Shown: positions 16,962 through 26,322 of the stretch, piece after piece | Position numbering within the stretch: position 1 is the first letter of the stretch | Layout of the letters: each line of letters opens with the position of its first letter | Source of the DNA: Flavobacterium sp. LC2016-13 | Lineage (GTDB): Bacteria; Bacteroidota; Bacteroidia; Flavobacteriales; Flavobacteriaceae | NCBI RefSeq assembly: GCF_009707955.1 | Contig: NZ_WMDQ01000010.1 | Span: 62,001-126,000 of the forward strand | DNA: 64,000 nt | Direction of reading: 5' to 3' | Translations under genes and position numbers: made by a program | The notes under the pieces: generated by a model | The model's database searches: none | Told to the model about the DNA's origin: nothing | The model's input: only the letters and a program-made list of their open reading frames with translations

Positions 16962-17858
16962 ATGAAATGGAATACTTATATAAAAGATTATCAATCGTAT
17001 TTGCGAATCGAAAGAGGATTGTCTAAAAACACCATTGAGAATTATAGCTTTGATATCGAGCGATTGTGCCTTTTTTTAGAAACCAATCGAATAGAAGTTT
17101 CTCCCATAAATATTACCGATGAAACAGTACAGCAATTTATTTATGCCGTTTCTAAAGAAGTTAATCCGCGATCGCAGGCGCGTATTATTTCCGGTTTAAA
17201 AAGCTTTTTTGGCTATTTGGTTTTTGAGGATTATAGAAAAGATAGTCCGTTAGAATTAATTGAATCTCCTAAAACGGGACGAAAATTGCCCGATACTTTA
17301 TCTGTACCTGAAATTGATGCGCTTATTGCTGCTATAGATTTAAGTTCGAATGAAGGAGAAAGAAACCGTGCCATGCTCGAAACTTTATACGGTTGTGGCT
17401 TAAGGGTTTCAGAATTGGTTTCGCTCAAAATTTCTGATCTGTTTTTTGATGAAGGCTTTATTAAAATCACCGGAAAAGGAAATAAGGAACGTTTTGTTCC
17501 CATTGGAAAATTAACCCAGAAATACATTCAGATTTATCAAAACTCCATTCGGAATACTTTAACCATAAAAAAAGGGCACGAAGATACTTTGTTTTTAAAC
17601 AGAAGAGGAAATCAGCTTACACGTTCCATGATATTTGCAATTATAAAAAATCTGGCTGTAAAAATTGGTTTGCATAAAAATATTAGTCCACATACCTTAC
17701 GTCATTCTTTTGCCACGCATTTACTTGAAAATGGTGCAGATTTAAGGTCAATTCAGTTAATGCTTGGACATGAATCTATAACAACCACAGAAATTTATGT
17801 GCATTTAGACAGAAGCTTTTTAAAAGAAGTTATGCATTCCTTTCATCCAAGAAAATAA
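16962..17858 (+). CDS. xerD: Tyrosine recombinase XerD-like
   Basis: A 298-residue site-specific recombinase that resolves chromosome dimers at dif with a XerC partner. The N-terminal SAM-like DNA-binding domain covers about 1-95 (YQSYLRIERGLSKNTIENY), followed by the catalytic domain with Arg in GCGLRVSELV, HTLRHSFATHLLENGADL (H-x-x-R), LGHESITTTEIYVH and the nucleophilic Tyr. The start at 16962 (MKWNTYIKDY) fits the family; the longer frame from 16932 begins in the preceding terminator. A Xer-type housekeeping enzyme rather than an integrase is favoured by its length and the core context. Confidence 0.93.
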   Translation: MKWNTYIKDYQSYLRIERGLSKNTIENYSFDIERLCLFLETNRIEVSPINITDETVQQFIYAVSKEVNPRSQARIISGLKSFFGYLVFEDYRKDSPLELIESPKTGRKLPDTLSVPEIDALIAAIDLSSNEGERNRAMLETLYGCGLRVSELVSLKISDLFFDEGFIKITGKGNKERFVPIGKLTQKYIQIYQNSIRNTLTIKKGHEDTLFLNRRGNQLTRSMIFAIIKNLAVKIGLHKNISPHTLRHSFATHLLENGADLRSIQLMLGHESITTTEIYVHLDRSFLKEVMHSFHPRK

Positions 17859-17918
17859 TTTACATAAAATTCTTGCAAAATTCACGATTTATTTCTTAAA
17901 AGATAATGCTTTGTGTTG

Positions 17919-17926
17919 TATTTTTG
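17919..17926 (+). promoter_or_regulatory. Probable -7 box for the histidine kinase gene
   Basis: TATTTTTG matches TAnnTTTG 95 bases before the ATG at 18021. It falls inside the longest possible reading frame (GTG at 17913), which is why the later ATG is preferred. Confidence 0.5.
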
Positions 17927-18020
17927 CATTAATAATAGTTTAAAAACAATAAGTTACATCTTTTTCTGTTTTCTGTTTGAAGATTATTTTAATAATTCAA
18001 TTTGCATAAACAAGAAATAT

Positions 18021-19541
18021 ATGGTTTTTGATTTGTATGAAAACGAAGATTGCTTAGAAGTAAATAATTTTTATAAAAAATTGTTTGCTGAAATGCCTGA
18101 TTTGCTTTTTCAGTTTATTATTGATTCTAATAATAATTACACTTTTCCGCTTGTAAGCAAATCTGCCGATGATATTTTCGAGTTGCCTTCAACAGCTTTT
18201 TCCAACGAAAGTATATTAGTTATTTATAACAGGATTCATCCTAACGATAAGGATTTATTCTTTGAATCCTTGGTTAAGGCCCGAAGAGAAGTAAAACCCT
18301 GGGTTATAGAATTTAGAGCTATTTTGCCTAAAAAAGGCTTGCGTTGGTTTAAGGTTTCTTCTAAAACTGAACTTGCTGTTGATGGTTCTGTTAGTTTTTT
18401 TGGACATGTTTCTGATATTACAGATTTAAAAGATAAAGAAGAAAAACTTCGTATTTCTGAAGAACGTTTTCAGTTTGCGCTTGAAGCATCGACAACTGGT
18501 ATTTGGGATTGGAATATGGTTACGAATAGCGTTTTTTATTCTTCACTGTCACTTAAAATTTTAGAATTAGAATCGACAGATATTTTTGATGATCCGGAAC
18601 GCTGGGATAAAATTGTACATCCTGATGATCTTCCAAAATATTATTCAGACATTCAGGAACACTTTGATAATAAGATTCCGTATTACGAAAATTACCATCG
18701 GGTAATGACGTCAAGCGGTAATTATAAATGGATTTTAGATCGGGGAAAGGTTATAGAAAGAGATGAAAACGGAAAGCCTTTGCGTGTTATCGGAACTCAT
18801 ACTGATGTTTCATTGCAAAAAGAAAAAGAGTTAGAGCTTTTAAAAACAATGAAACTCTACAGCGATCAAAATAGTAGATTATTGAACTTTTCGCATATTG
18901 TTTCACACAACCTGAATACACAGGCGGGAAACATAAAATCGATTCTGGATTTTATAGATGCCGATGTTGATCGCACTACGATTAATGAAATGTTATTTCA
19001 TCTCAGAACGGTTTCTAATGATTTGAATGAAACGATTTCGAATTTAACCCAAATTGTAAAAACGCAAAGTAATATAAATATTGCCGTTGTTCCTTTAAAA
19101 CTGAACGAATATATTGAAAAAACGATTTCAACGATTAAAGGTTATGATAAGCAAACCAATGTTTCGATTATAAATAATGTTCCGGAATATTTAAAGATCA
19201 ATTTTAATCCGGCTTATCTTGAAAGTGTATTGTTGAATTTTGCGACAAATGCCATAAAATACCGTCATCCGGATCGCGACCCGATAATTATTTTTGATTT
19301 TGCAATTGAACCCGAAGGTTATAAATCGCTTAAAATTACAGATAATGGTTTAGGGATCGATTTAGCGATTTACGGCGATTTGTTATTCGGAATGTATAAA
19401 ACGTTTCACAAACACCAAGAAGCCCGGGGAATTGGGTTGTATATCACCAGAAATCAAATTGAAGCTATGAAAGGGAGTATTTTTGTAGAAAGTGAGGTTG
19501 GAGTAGGTACAAGTTTTAAAATTGTATTTAATGATATGTAA
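18021..19541 (+). CDS. PAS-domain sensor histidine kinase
   Basis: About 506 residues, cytosolic, with no membrane segment. Two PAS_3-type domains lie at about 25-135 and 150-265 (each ending in GxxxDIT / GTHTDVS). The dimerisation helix carries the phospho-acceptor His at about 296 in FSHIVSHNLNTQAGNI, a Bacteroidota H-box variant (HNLNTQ in place of HDLRTP). In the ATPase domain, the N box is FATNAIKYRHPD, G1 DNGLGID and G2 ARGIGLYI. No response regulator is adjacent, so it is an orphan kinase; the signal is unknown, possibly redox or small ligand through PAS. Confidence 0.88.
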   Translation: MVFDLYENEDCLEVNNFYKKLFAEMPDLLFQFIIDSNNNYTFPLVSKSADDIFELPSTAFSNESILVIYNRIHPNDKDLFFESLVKARREVKPWVIEFRAILPKKGLRWFKVSSKTELAVDGSVSFFGHVSDITDLKDKEEKLRISEERFQFALEASTTGIWDWNMVTNSVFYSSLSLKILELESTDIFDDPERWDKIVHPDDLPKYYSDIQEHFDNKIPYYENYHRVMTSSGNYKWILDRGKVIERDENGKPLRVIGTHTDVSLQKEKELELLKTMKLYSDQNSRLLNFSHIVSHNLNTQAGNIKSILDFIDADVDRTTINEMLFHLRTVSNDLNETISNLTQIVKTQSNINIAVVPLKLNEYIEKTISTIKGYDKQTNVSIINNVPEYLKINFNPAYLESVLLNFATNAIKYRHPDRDPIIIFDFAIEPEGYKSLKITDNGLGIDLAIYGDLLFGMYKTFHKHQEARGIGLYITRNQIEAMKGSIFVESEVGVGTSFKIVFNDM

Positions 19542-19561
19542 AATCAAATTATGTTATAAAT

Positions 19562-19592
19562 AAAAAAGGCTATCATTACGATAGCCTTTCTT
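19562..19592. terminator. Bidirectional terminator between the kinase gene and rny
   Basis: AAAGGCTATC / GATAGCCTTT perfect stem with an ATTAC loop between two convergent genes, with A/T-runs on both sides. Confidence 0.85.
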
Positions 19593-19610
19593 GTTTATAT
19601 AGAAGAGAAA

Positions 19611-21173
19611 TTACTTAGCAATGTTAACTGCTCTTGTCTCTCTAATTACTGTTACTTTTACCTGACCCGGGTAAGTCATTTCTGTTTGAATTTTTTGTGA
19701 AATCTCAAAAGATAAATTTGCTGCGTTATCATCAGAAACTTTTTCGCTTTCTACGATTACACGAAGTTCTCTACCAGCCTGAATTGCATAAGCATTTTTC
19801 ACACCGCTAAATCCGTAAGCTACTTCTTCAAGATCTTTCAAACGTTGAATGTATGAGTCTAAAACCTGACGTCTTGCGCCTGGTCTTGCCCCTGAAATAG
19901 CATCACAAACCTGAACGATTGGAGAAAGTAATGATTTCATTTCGATCTCGTCGTGGTGAGCTCCAATAGCGTTACAAACTTCTTCTTTTTCGCCATATTT
20001 CTCAGCCCATTGCATACCTAATAATGCGTGAGGTAAATCACTTTCAGTATCCGGCACTTTACCAATATCGTGAAGTAAACCGGCTCTTTTGGCTAGTTTT
20101 ACATTTAAGCCCAATTCGGCTGCCATGATACCACAAAGTTTAGATACTTCTCTAGAGTGCTGTAATAAGTTTTGTCCGTAAGATGAACGGTATTTCATTC
20201 TACCTACAACTTTTATCAATTCAGGGTGTAAACCGTGAATTCCTAAATCGATAACCGTACGTTTACCAACTTCAATAATTTCGTCGTCAATTTGTTTCGC
20301 TGTTTTAGCAACAACTTCTTCAATTCTCGCTGGGTGAATACGTCCGTCAGTTACTAATTTGTGCAAAGACAAACGGGCAATTTCTCTACGAACAGGATCA
20401 AAACAAGAAAGAATAATAGCTTCCGGTGTATCATCAACAATAATTTCTACTCCTGTTGCAGCTTCAAGCGCTCTAATGTTACGACCTTCACGACCAATAA
20501 TTCTACCTTTTACATCATCAGATTCAATGTTGAAAACAGAAACGCAATTTTCAACCGCTTCTTCAGTTCCAACTCTTTGAATTGTGTTAATGATAATTTT
20601 CTTAGCTTCTTGTTGTGCTGTAAGTTTTGCCTCTTCAATCGTGTCCTGAATATGAGACATAGCTTTACTTTTAGCTTCAGCTTTTAAGCCTTCAACCAAT
20701 TGTTCTTTTGCTTCATCAGCAGAAAGTCCTGAAATTACTTCAAGTTGTTGTAATTGACTTTTGTGTAATTTGTCAACTTCTGATTGTTTTTTATCTAAAA
20801 CCTCAATTTTACTATTGTACTCTTGTGTTTTAGCCTCAAAATCATCGTTTACTTTTTTAGCTTTAGATAACTCATTTGAGATTTGTGATTCTTTATCACG
20901 AACTCTTTTTTCTACTTCGGCTACTTTTTTATCTCGGGCTAATATAACTTGTTCGTGTTCTGATTTTAGTTCGATAAAACGTTCTTTTGCCTGAAGGATT
21001 TTATCTTTTTTAATATTTTCAGCTTCTAAATTAGCGTCTTTTAAAATGGAAGCGGCTTCTTTTTTAGCGTTTTTGATTAAGTTTGAAATATTGCTTTTTT
21101 CGATAATTTTAGCTATTCCAAAACCTGCTGCAATACCTATAATTCCTGAAATAATGATCGTTATGATGTCCAT
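19611..21173 (-). CDS. rny: Ribonuclease Y
   Basis: A 520-residue membrane-anchored endoribonuclease that initiates mRNA decay. It has an N-terminal transmembrane helix (residues 2-25), then a long charged coiled coil to about 200, a KH domain with GRIIGREGRNIRALEAATG, and an HD phosphohydrolase domain with the metal-binding pair in GLLHDIGK and HSREVSK. The length is normal. It lies downstream of 6S RNA and zapA on the same strand. Confidence 0.96.
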   Translation of the reverse strand: MDIITIIISGIIGIAAGFGIAKIIEKSNISNLIKNAKKEAASILKDANLEAENIKKDKILQAKERFIELKSEHEQVILARDKKVAEVEKRVRDKESQISNELSKAKKVNDDFEAKTQEYNSKIEVLDKKQSEVDKLHKSQLQQLEVISGLSADEAKEQLVEGLKAEAKSKAMSHIQDTIEEAKLTAQQEAKKIIINTIQRVGTEEAVENCVSVFNIESDDVKGRIIGREGRNIRALEAATGVEIIVDDTPEAIILSCFDPVRREIARLSLHKLVTDGRIHPARIEEVVAKTAKQIDDEIIEVGKRTVIDLGIHGLHPELIKVVGRMKYRSSYGQNLLQHSREVSKLCGIMAAELGLNVKLAKRAGLLHDIGKVPDTESDLPHALLGMQWAEKYGEKEEVCNAIGAHHDEIEMKSLLSPIVQVCDAISGARPGARRQVLDSYIQRLKDLEEVAYGFSGVKNAYAIQAGRELRVIVESEKVSDDNAANLSFEISQKIQTEMTYPGQVKVTVIRETRAVNIAK

Positions 21174-21197
21174 GTTTGTTAAAATTTATATATAAAA

Positions 21198-21356
21198 AAG
21201 CCTACATTAATTGCTTGAATAAACTCGTAAAGACAAGTTTTGAGCTAACTCACTGTTCAAGTTTCCAAGCCGAAGCATGGCATACTATAGTAGCGACGAT
21301 TTGCTCATTCTAAATTGTTAGTGTTGAGTTTACCAATTGTGAACTAATGTAGGCAG
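21198..21356 (-). ncRNA. ssrS: 6S RNA (6S-Flavo type)
   Basis: Between zapA and rny there is a 200-bp gap with a closing stem of at least 10 bp, GCCTACATTA (minus strand, from 21354-21345) with TAATGTAGGC (21209-21200), immediately followed on the minus strand by a T-run (GGCTTTTTTATATA), a built-in terminator. The interior is GC-richer than the surroundings and can fold as a long interrupted hairpin with a central bulge. The position next to zapA is the classical ssrS location, and I know of a 6S-Flavo class in this lineage. 6S RNA binds housekeeping RNA polymerase in stationary phase. Confidence 0.8.
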
Positions 21357-21380
21357 TATCTTAGTTTCTGTAAAGAACGT

Positions 21381-21674
21381 TTAATTTTCGAGATATTGAT
21401 CTAAAAGCGAATTTAATCTTTTGATTCGTTCGATGGTTTCTTCGCCATCAATTGCGTTATCAATTTGTTTTTGTTCTACTTGTGATGCAAATTGCAGGGC
21501 GCACATGGCCAGTACATCTTGCTTATCGCGAACCGCATAACTTTCTTCGAATTGCTTTATCATAGCATCAATTTTTTTAGAAGCACTTCTAAGTCCTTCT
21601 TCCTGAGCAGGTTCAACCGTTAAAGGGTAAACTCTGTCTGCAATTGATATTTTAATTCTAAGCTTTCCGTCCAT
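21381..21674 (-). CDS. zapA: Cell division protein ZapA
   Basis: A 97-residue Z-ring-associated protein that crosslinks FtsZ filaments. It begins GKLRIKISIADRVYPLTVEPAQEEGLRSASKKIDAMI, matching the ZapA N-terminal globular domain, and ends in a coiled coil that forms the antiparallel tetramer. It follows the coiled-coil gene after 6 bases and precedes 6S RNA. Confidence 0.9.
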   Translation of the reverse strand: MDGKLRIKISIADRVYPLTVEPAQEEGLRSASKKIDAMIKQFEESYAVRDKQDVLAMCALQFASQVEQKQIDNAIDGEETIERIKRLNSLLDQYLEN

Positions 21675-21680
21675 GTTTTA

Positions 21681-21971
21681 CTAGTCTGATAGTTGTGCTA
21701 TACAGTAATCAATTTCGCGAATTAATGAATTTATTTTAAGCTTTGTCTCTCTCTTGTTATTATCGCTGCCGAGCAACGAATTGGCTATTTTAAGTGTATC
21801 ATATTGCTTCTTCAAAGCTTCAATTTCTTCAGATTGTTTCTGGATGATTTGCGCAGCTTTGGCTAGTTGTAATCTTAATTCCTGATTGTTATTCTCCAGT
21901 CCCTTTGATTTCTCAAACAGCTTTTCGACTTTATATTCAAGAGTATCAATTATTTCGGCAATTACACTCAT
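21681..21971 (-). CDS. Small coiled-coil protein, probable division partner of ZapA
   Basis: A 96-residue, almost entirely helical protein with heptad repeats from about residue 5 to 75 (LEYKVEKLFEKSKGLENNNQ, IEALKKQYDTLK). It has no signal or membrane segment. Its length, composition and position directly upstream of zapA suggest a ZapB-like role, but sequence similarity to ZapB cannot be claimed. The short spacing indicates co-transcription and perhaps coupled translation. Confidence 0.7.
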   Translation of the reverse strand: MSVIAEIIDTLEYKVEKLFEKSKGLENNNQELRLQLAKAAQIIQKQSEEIEALKKQYDTLKIANSLLGSDNNKRETKLKINSLIREIDYCIAQLSD

Positions 21972-22141
21972 TATAAATCCTATTCATTACTTAATCATAC
22001 AAAGTTAGTATTCCTTTTTATTAATGCAATTTTTTATCGATTTTTTTACATTAAAAATAACCAAATAAATGAAATTCAATCAATTGTATTTTTGTAGCTT
22101 TTTACTCGGTTTTGGCTCCGGATTTCTTTATCTTAGCAAAA

Positions 22142-23845
22142 ATGTTGCTTATGAGATTTTCAGTACTTACCCTATTTTTTTGTCATTTTATATTTGCTCA
22201 AACTCAATATCCTAAAGATTATTTTAGTCCGCCGCTGGATATTCCTATGCAGCTTTCGGGCAATTTTGGCGAGTTGCGACCAAATCATTTTCACGCCGGT
22301 TTCGATTTAAAAACCAATCAAAGAGAAGGCTTAAATGTTTATGCAGTTGCCGATGGATACGTTTCAAGAATTAAAATTTCGACTTTTGGAAACGGAAAAT
22401 GCATTTACATAACGCATCCAAATGGATATACTTCTGTATACGGACATTTGCAAACGACTATTGGTGCTATTCAGGATTATGTTCAGAAAACACATTATAA
22501 AGAAAAAGCTTTTGAAATTGAAATATTTCTGAAACCCGACGAATTGCCGGTTACAAAAGGACAATTAATTGCGCTTTCAGGAAATACAGGATCTTCTGAA
22601 GGTCCGCATTTGCATTTTGAAATTCGTGATTCTAAAACAGAATTTGTTATAAATCCGATGTTTTTTGGATTTGATAAAAATATAAAAGACACCAAAAAAC
22701 CAACAATTTCAAATGTATTTGTTTACCCGTTTGATAACACAACTGTAAATCAGTCAAAATTGCCTTTGTTATTGAATTTATCACTTCAAAAAGACGGAAC
22801 TTATCTGGCAAGTAAAGTAAAAGCAAACGGTAAAATTGGTTTCGGAATCAATGCTGTGGATTTTGACGATGTTTCAGGAAATAAAAATGGTGTTTTTAAT
22901 GTTTCTACTTTTTTCAACGGAAATCAAAATTACAATTACCAGTTTAATACCTATTCATTCGATGAAATGCGTTATATAAATGCCTTTATCGATTATCCAA
23001 GATATAAGAAAACAAGTCAGCGTGTTCAAAAGTTATTTATGAAAACGCCTTTTGCCTTGAGCATTATAAAAACAGATTCGCTTCGCGGAATTATTAAGGT
23101 TGAACCAAATTTAGCATCAACTTACAGAATTGAAGTTTCTGATTATTTCGGAAATATGAATACCGTTACCGTTCCGATAGAATATGATATTGAAACACCA
23201 ATTGTAAACGCAGAACCTAATACTTCAAAATATTTTATTCACGCCAATAAAGATTCAAATTTCGAAAAAGATAATATGTCGGTATTTTTCCCTGCCGGAA
23301 CTTTTTATGATGATTTTGATATGAATTTTGATGTAAAAAATAATCGAATTTATATTCATGAAGATGTTATTCCCGTGCATTCTAATTTTACCATTACAAT
23401 AAAAGACAGTACTTATTCTGAAGCATTAAGAGATAAACTTTTTATTGCAAGAATTAGCGGAAACAGTAAAAGTTATAACGGTACAATCAGAAATAAAGAT
23501 GTGTTTACGGCCAAATCAAAAATACTTGGACAATTCGGTTTAGTTTTAGATACCATTGCACCCGTTATAAAAATTACAAAACCAATCGAAGGCAAATGGA
23601 TTAGTGAAGTAAATGCTATTCAGTTTACGATTGGTGATAGTTTGTCCGGAATAAAGTCCTACAACGGGTATTTAAACGGAAATTGGGTTTTATTTGAATA
23701 TGATAACAAGACCAGAAAAATTACGCATAAATTTCAAAATGAACTATTAGCAGAAGGTGCAAATGATCTAAAAGTTGAAGTTGTTGACAATGTAGGAAAT
23801 TCTACTATCTTTGAAACTCACTTTTTTAGAAGTCAACTAAAATAA
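22142..23845 (+). CDS. M23 family metallopeptidase (peptidoglycan endopeptidase)
   Basis: About 567 residues, exported (signal peptide MRFSVLTLFFCHFIFAQ). The LytM domain is N-terminal, at about residues 40-180: zinc ligands in HFHAGFDLKT (H-x-x-x-D) and HLHFEI (H-x-H), with VYGHLQTT and ALSGNTGSSEGPH between. The remaining 380 residues are beta-rich and of unknown role. An ATG at 22151 would be an equally good start; the frame is open to 22112 (TTG) but that adds unsupported residues. It forms an operon with the downstream TonB receptor (11-base gap). Confidence 0.9.
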   Translation: MLLMRFSVLTLFFCHFIFAQTQYPKDYFSPPLDIPMQLSGNFGELRPNHFHAGFDLKTNQREGLNVYAVADGYVSRIKISTFGNGKCIYITHPNGYTSVYGHLQTTIGAIQDYVQKTHYKEKAFEIEIFLKPDELPVTKGQLIALSGNTGSSEGPHLHFEIRDSKTEFVINPMFFGFDKNIKDTKKPTISNVFVYPFDNTTVNQSKLPLLLNLSLQKDGTYLASKVKANGKIGFGINAVDFDDVSGNKNGVFNVSTFFNGNQNYNYQFNTYSFDEMRYINAFIDYPRYKKTSQRVQKLFMKTPFALSIIKTDSLRGIIKVEPNLASTYRIEVSDYFGNMNTVTVPIEYDIETPIVNAEPNTSKYFIHANKDSNFEKDNMSVFFPAGTFYDDFDMNFDVKNNRIYIHEDVIPVHSNFTITIKDSTYSEALRDKLFIARISGNSKSYNGTIRNKDVFTAKSKILGQFGLVLDTIAPVIKITKPIEGKWISEVNAIQFTIGDSLSGIKSYNGYLNGNWVLFEYDNKTRKITHKFQNELLAEGANDLKVEVVDNVGNSTIFETHFFRSQLK

Positions 23846-23856
23846 AACCAAAACAT

Positions 23857-26322
23857 TTGAGTCATAGTAAGTTAATATTCGGTTTCCTTTTTTTGTGCAT
23901 TAGTTATATTTCATTTGCCCAAAATGCCCATGTTAAAGGAATTATTTTGGATAATGAAAATCGCCCGGTTGCTGATGTAAATGTTTCTGCTTCAGGAAAT
24001 ATTTCGCAAACCGATTCTAATGGTTTTTTTGAAATCGAAGTTCCGTCAAACAAAAAAACCTCCTTGATTTTTACCCATGTTTCATTAAAAATGATGAGCC
24101 TGACGGTAAATTTAAAACCAAATGAAATATTTGTTTTCAATCCGAAAATGAGTAATTCAGCAGAACAAATGGGAGAAGTTTTTGTTTCTTCTAATAATAA
24201 AAAACGCGTTCAGGGAATTACGGTTATTGATACAGAAACGATAAAGAAAATTCCCGGAGCAAATGCAGGAATAGAAAATATTCTAAAAACATTACCTGGC
24301 GTAAACTCAAACAATGAATTAAGTACACAATATGCCGTTCGTGGCGGAAATTATGATGAAAACTTAGTTTACGTAAACGAAATCGAAGTCTATCGTCCGT
24401 TTTTAATTCGTTCCGGACAACAAGAAGGTTTAAGTTTTACCAATACAGATTTAGTTCAAAATGTAGATTTTTCCGCTGGAGGATTTCAGGCGAAATTTGG
24501 AGATAAATTATCCTCTGTTTTAGATATTACCTATAGAAAACCAACTCAGTTTGGAGCCGCATTAGAAGCTAGTTTTTTAGGTGGAAGTATTGCTGTTGAT
24601 GCCGTTTCTAAAAATAAAAAATGGTCAGCAGTAACCGGAGTCCGTTACCGAAACAATAGTTTGCTTGTCAATAGTCAGGATACACAAACCAATTATACGC
24701 CAACTTTTGTAGACGTTCAGACCAATATAAATTATGATATTTCTGAAAAGTGGCAAATGAGCTTTTTAGGAAATATTTCGCAAAATAAATATTTATATCA
24801 GCCTTTAACCAGAGAAACTAAATTCGGAACAATAGACCAGCCAATGGCGCTTGCGGTTTATTACGAAGGTCAGGAAAAAGATCAATATGACACTTATTTT
24901 GGAGCTTTAAAAACAACATATAAAGCATCTCCGTCGTTAACTTTTAAATTAATCAGCTCTTTATTTCACACCAAAGAAAAAGAACATTTTGATATTCTGG
25001 CGCAATATCGTTTAGGAAATGTAAATGCTGATGGAGAAACGGATCTTGACAACGTTGATTTTACAACAGGAATTGGCTCCCAACTTAATCATGCCCGAAA
25101 CGACCTGGATGCCTTAATTGCAAATGTAGAAATTAAAGGTTTTAAAGAATGGAGAGACAGCCAGTTAGAATTTGGTTTAAAATATACCAGAGAATCTATT
25201 CGCGATCGAGTAGTAGAGTGGGAAATGATCGATTCGGCAGGATTTTCGATTAATCCGCCAATTATAGCTTTGCCACAAAATAATCAGCCGTACGAACCTT
25301 ATACCGGACCATTATTGCCTTATCAGGATATTCGTGCTACTAATTTTAATACTATAAACCGATTTTCAGGTTATACGCAATGGAACCAGAAAACAGAAAT
25401 TGGATCAAGTCAGGTTTGGTATAATATCGGAGCGCGTTTTCAGAGTTGGAGTGTTTCCGGAGCGGCGATCGAAGGAAAAAATCAAATTGTTTTTAGTCCG
25501 CGTGCTCAATTTGCCTTAAAACCAGATTGGGATATGGATATGGTTTTCAGGCTTTCCGGAGGATTATATCATCAACCGCCTTTTTACAGAGAGCTTCGCG
25601 ATTTAAATGGTGTTGTAAACCCAAATGTAAAAGCGCAGGAATCCGTTCATGTTGTTTTGAGTAACGATTATACTTTCAAAATGTGGAATCGCCCTTTTAA
25701 ATGGGTTACCGAGGTTTATTATAAATCACTTTCAGATGTAAACACGTATTCGATCGATAATGTCCGAATTCGCTATGTCGCAAATAACAACGCAAAAGCT
25801 TACGCACAAGGTCTTGATTTTAGATTAAATGGAGAATTTGTTCCGGGAACTGAATCGTGGATTAGTTTTGGATATTTGAAAACCGAAGAAAATTATGAAA
25901 ACAAAGGTTATATCGCCAGACCAACAGATCAGCGTTTGAAATTTGCGATGTTGTTTCAGGATTATATGCCGAATATTCCGAGTGTAAAATTGTATTTGAA
26001 TTTAGTATACAATACAGGTTTGCCGGGCGGAGCGCCATCTTATTCTGATCCGTATTTGTATCAAAACCGATTGAACGATTACAGAAGGGCAGATGTTGGT
26101 TTTGCAAAGGTTTTTGTTGACAGCAATACAAGAAATAATAAAACAGGCTGGATAAAAAACTTTCAGGAATTATCTTTAGGTGTTGAAATTTTTAATCTTT
26201 TTAACAATCAAAATGCGATAACCAATACCTGGGTTCGCGATGTGTATTCTAAAAATCAATATGCGATTCCGAATTATATGACTTCGAGAGTTTTCAATAT
26301 AAAACTGAATGCGAGACTATGA
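23857..26322 (+). CDS. TonB-dependent receptor (TTG start)
   Basis: An 821-residue outer-membrane active transporter. The signal peptide ends near ISFAQ; a CarboxypepD_reg domain spans about 22-105 (AHVKGIILDNENRPVADVNVSA); the plug is at about 120-235 (LPGVNSNNELSTQYAVRGGNYDENLVYVNEIEVY), followed by the 22-strand barrel and an aromatic-ended last strand. No ATG lies between the M23 stop and the signal peptide, so TTG at 23857 is the only plausible start. The substrate is unknown. There is no SusD partner, so this is not a classic glycan locus. Confidence 0.9.
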   Translation: MSHSKLIFGFLFLCISYISFAQNAHVKGIILDNENRPVADVNVSASGNISQTDSNGFFEIEVPSNKKTSLIFTHVSLKMMSLTVNLKPNEIFVFNPKMSNSAEQMGEVFVSSNNKKRVQGITVIDTETIKKIPGANAGIENILKTLPGVNSNNELSTQYAVRGGNYDENLVYVNEIEVYRPFLIRSGQQEGLSFTNTDLVQNVDFSAGGFQAKFGDKLSSVLDITYRKPTQFGAALEASFLGGSIAVDAVSKNKKWSAVTGVRYRNNSLLVNSQDTQTNYTPTFVDVQTNINYDISEKWQMSFLGNISQNKYLYQPLTRETKFGTIDQPMALAVYYEGQEKDQYDTYFGALKTTYKASPSLTFKLISSLFHTKEKEHFDILAQYRLGNVNADGETDLDNVDFTTGIGSQLNHARNDLDALIANVEIKGFKEWRDSQLEFGLKYTRESIRDRVVEWEMIDSAGFSINPPIIALPQNNQPYEPYTGPLLPYQDIRATNFNTINRFSGYTQWNQKTEIGSSQVWYNIGARFQSWSVSGAAIEGKNQIVFSPRAQFALKPDWDMDMVFRLSGGLYHQPPFYRELRDLNGVVNPNVKAQESVHVVLSNDYTFKMWNRPFKWVTEVYYKSLSDVNTYSIDNVRIRYVANNNAKAYAQGLDFRLNGEFVPGTESWISFGYLKTEENYENKGYIARPTDQRLKFAMLFQDYMPNIPSVKLYLNLVYNTGLPGGAPSYSDPYLYQNRLNDYRRADVGFAKVFVDSNTRNNKTGWIKNFQELSLGVEIFNLFNNQNAITNTWVRDVYSKNQYAIPNYMTSRVFNIKLNARL

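Noticed and set aside
20359..20994. Three plus-strand frames opposite rny
   Set aside because: Antisense shadows of rny with low-complexity Ser/Phe/Cys content.
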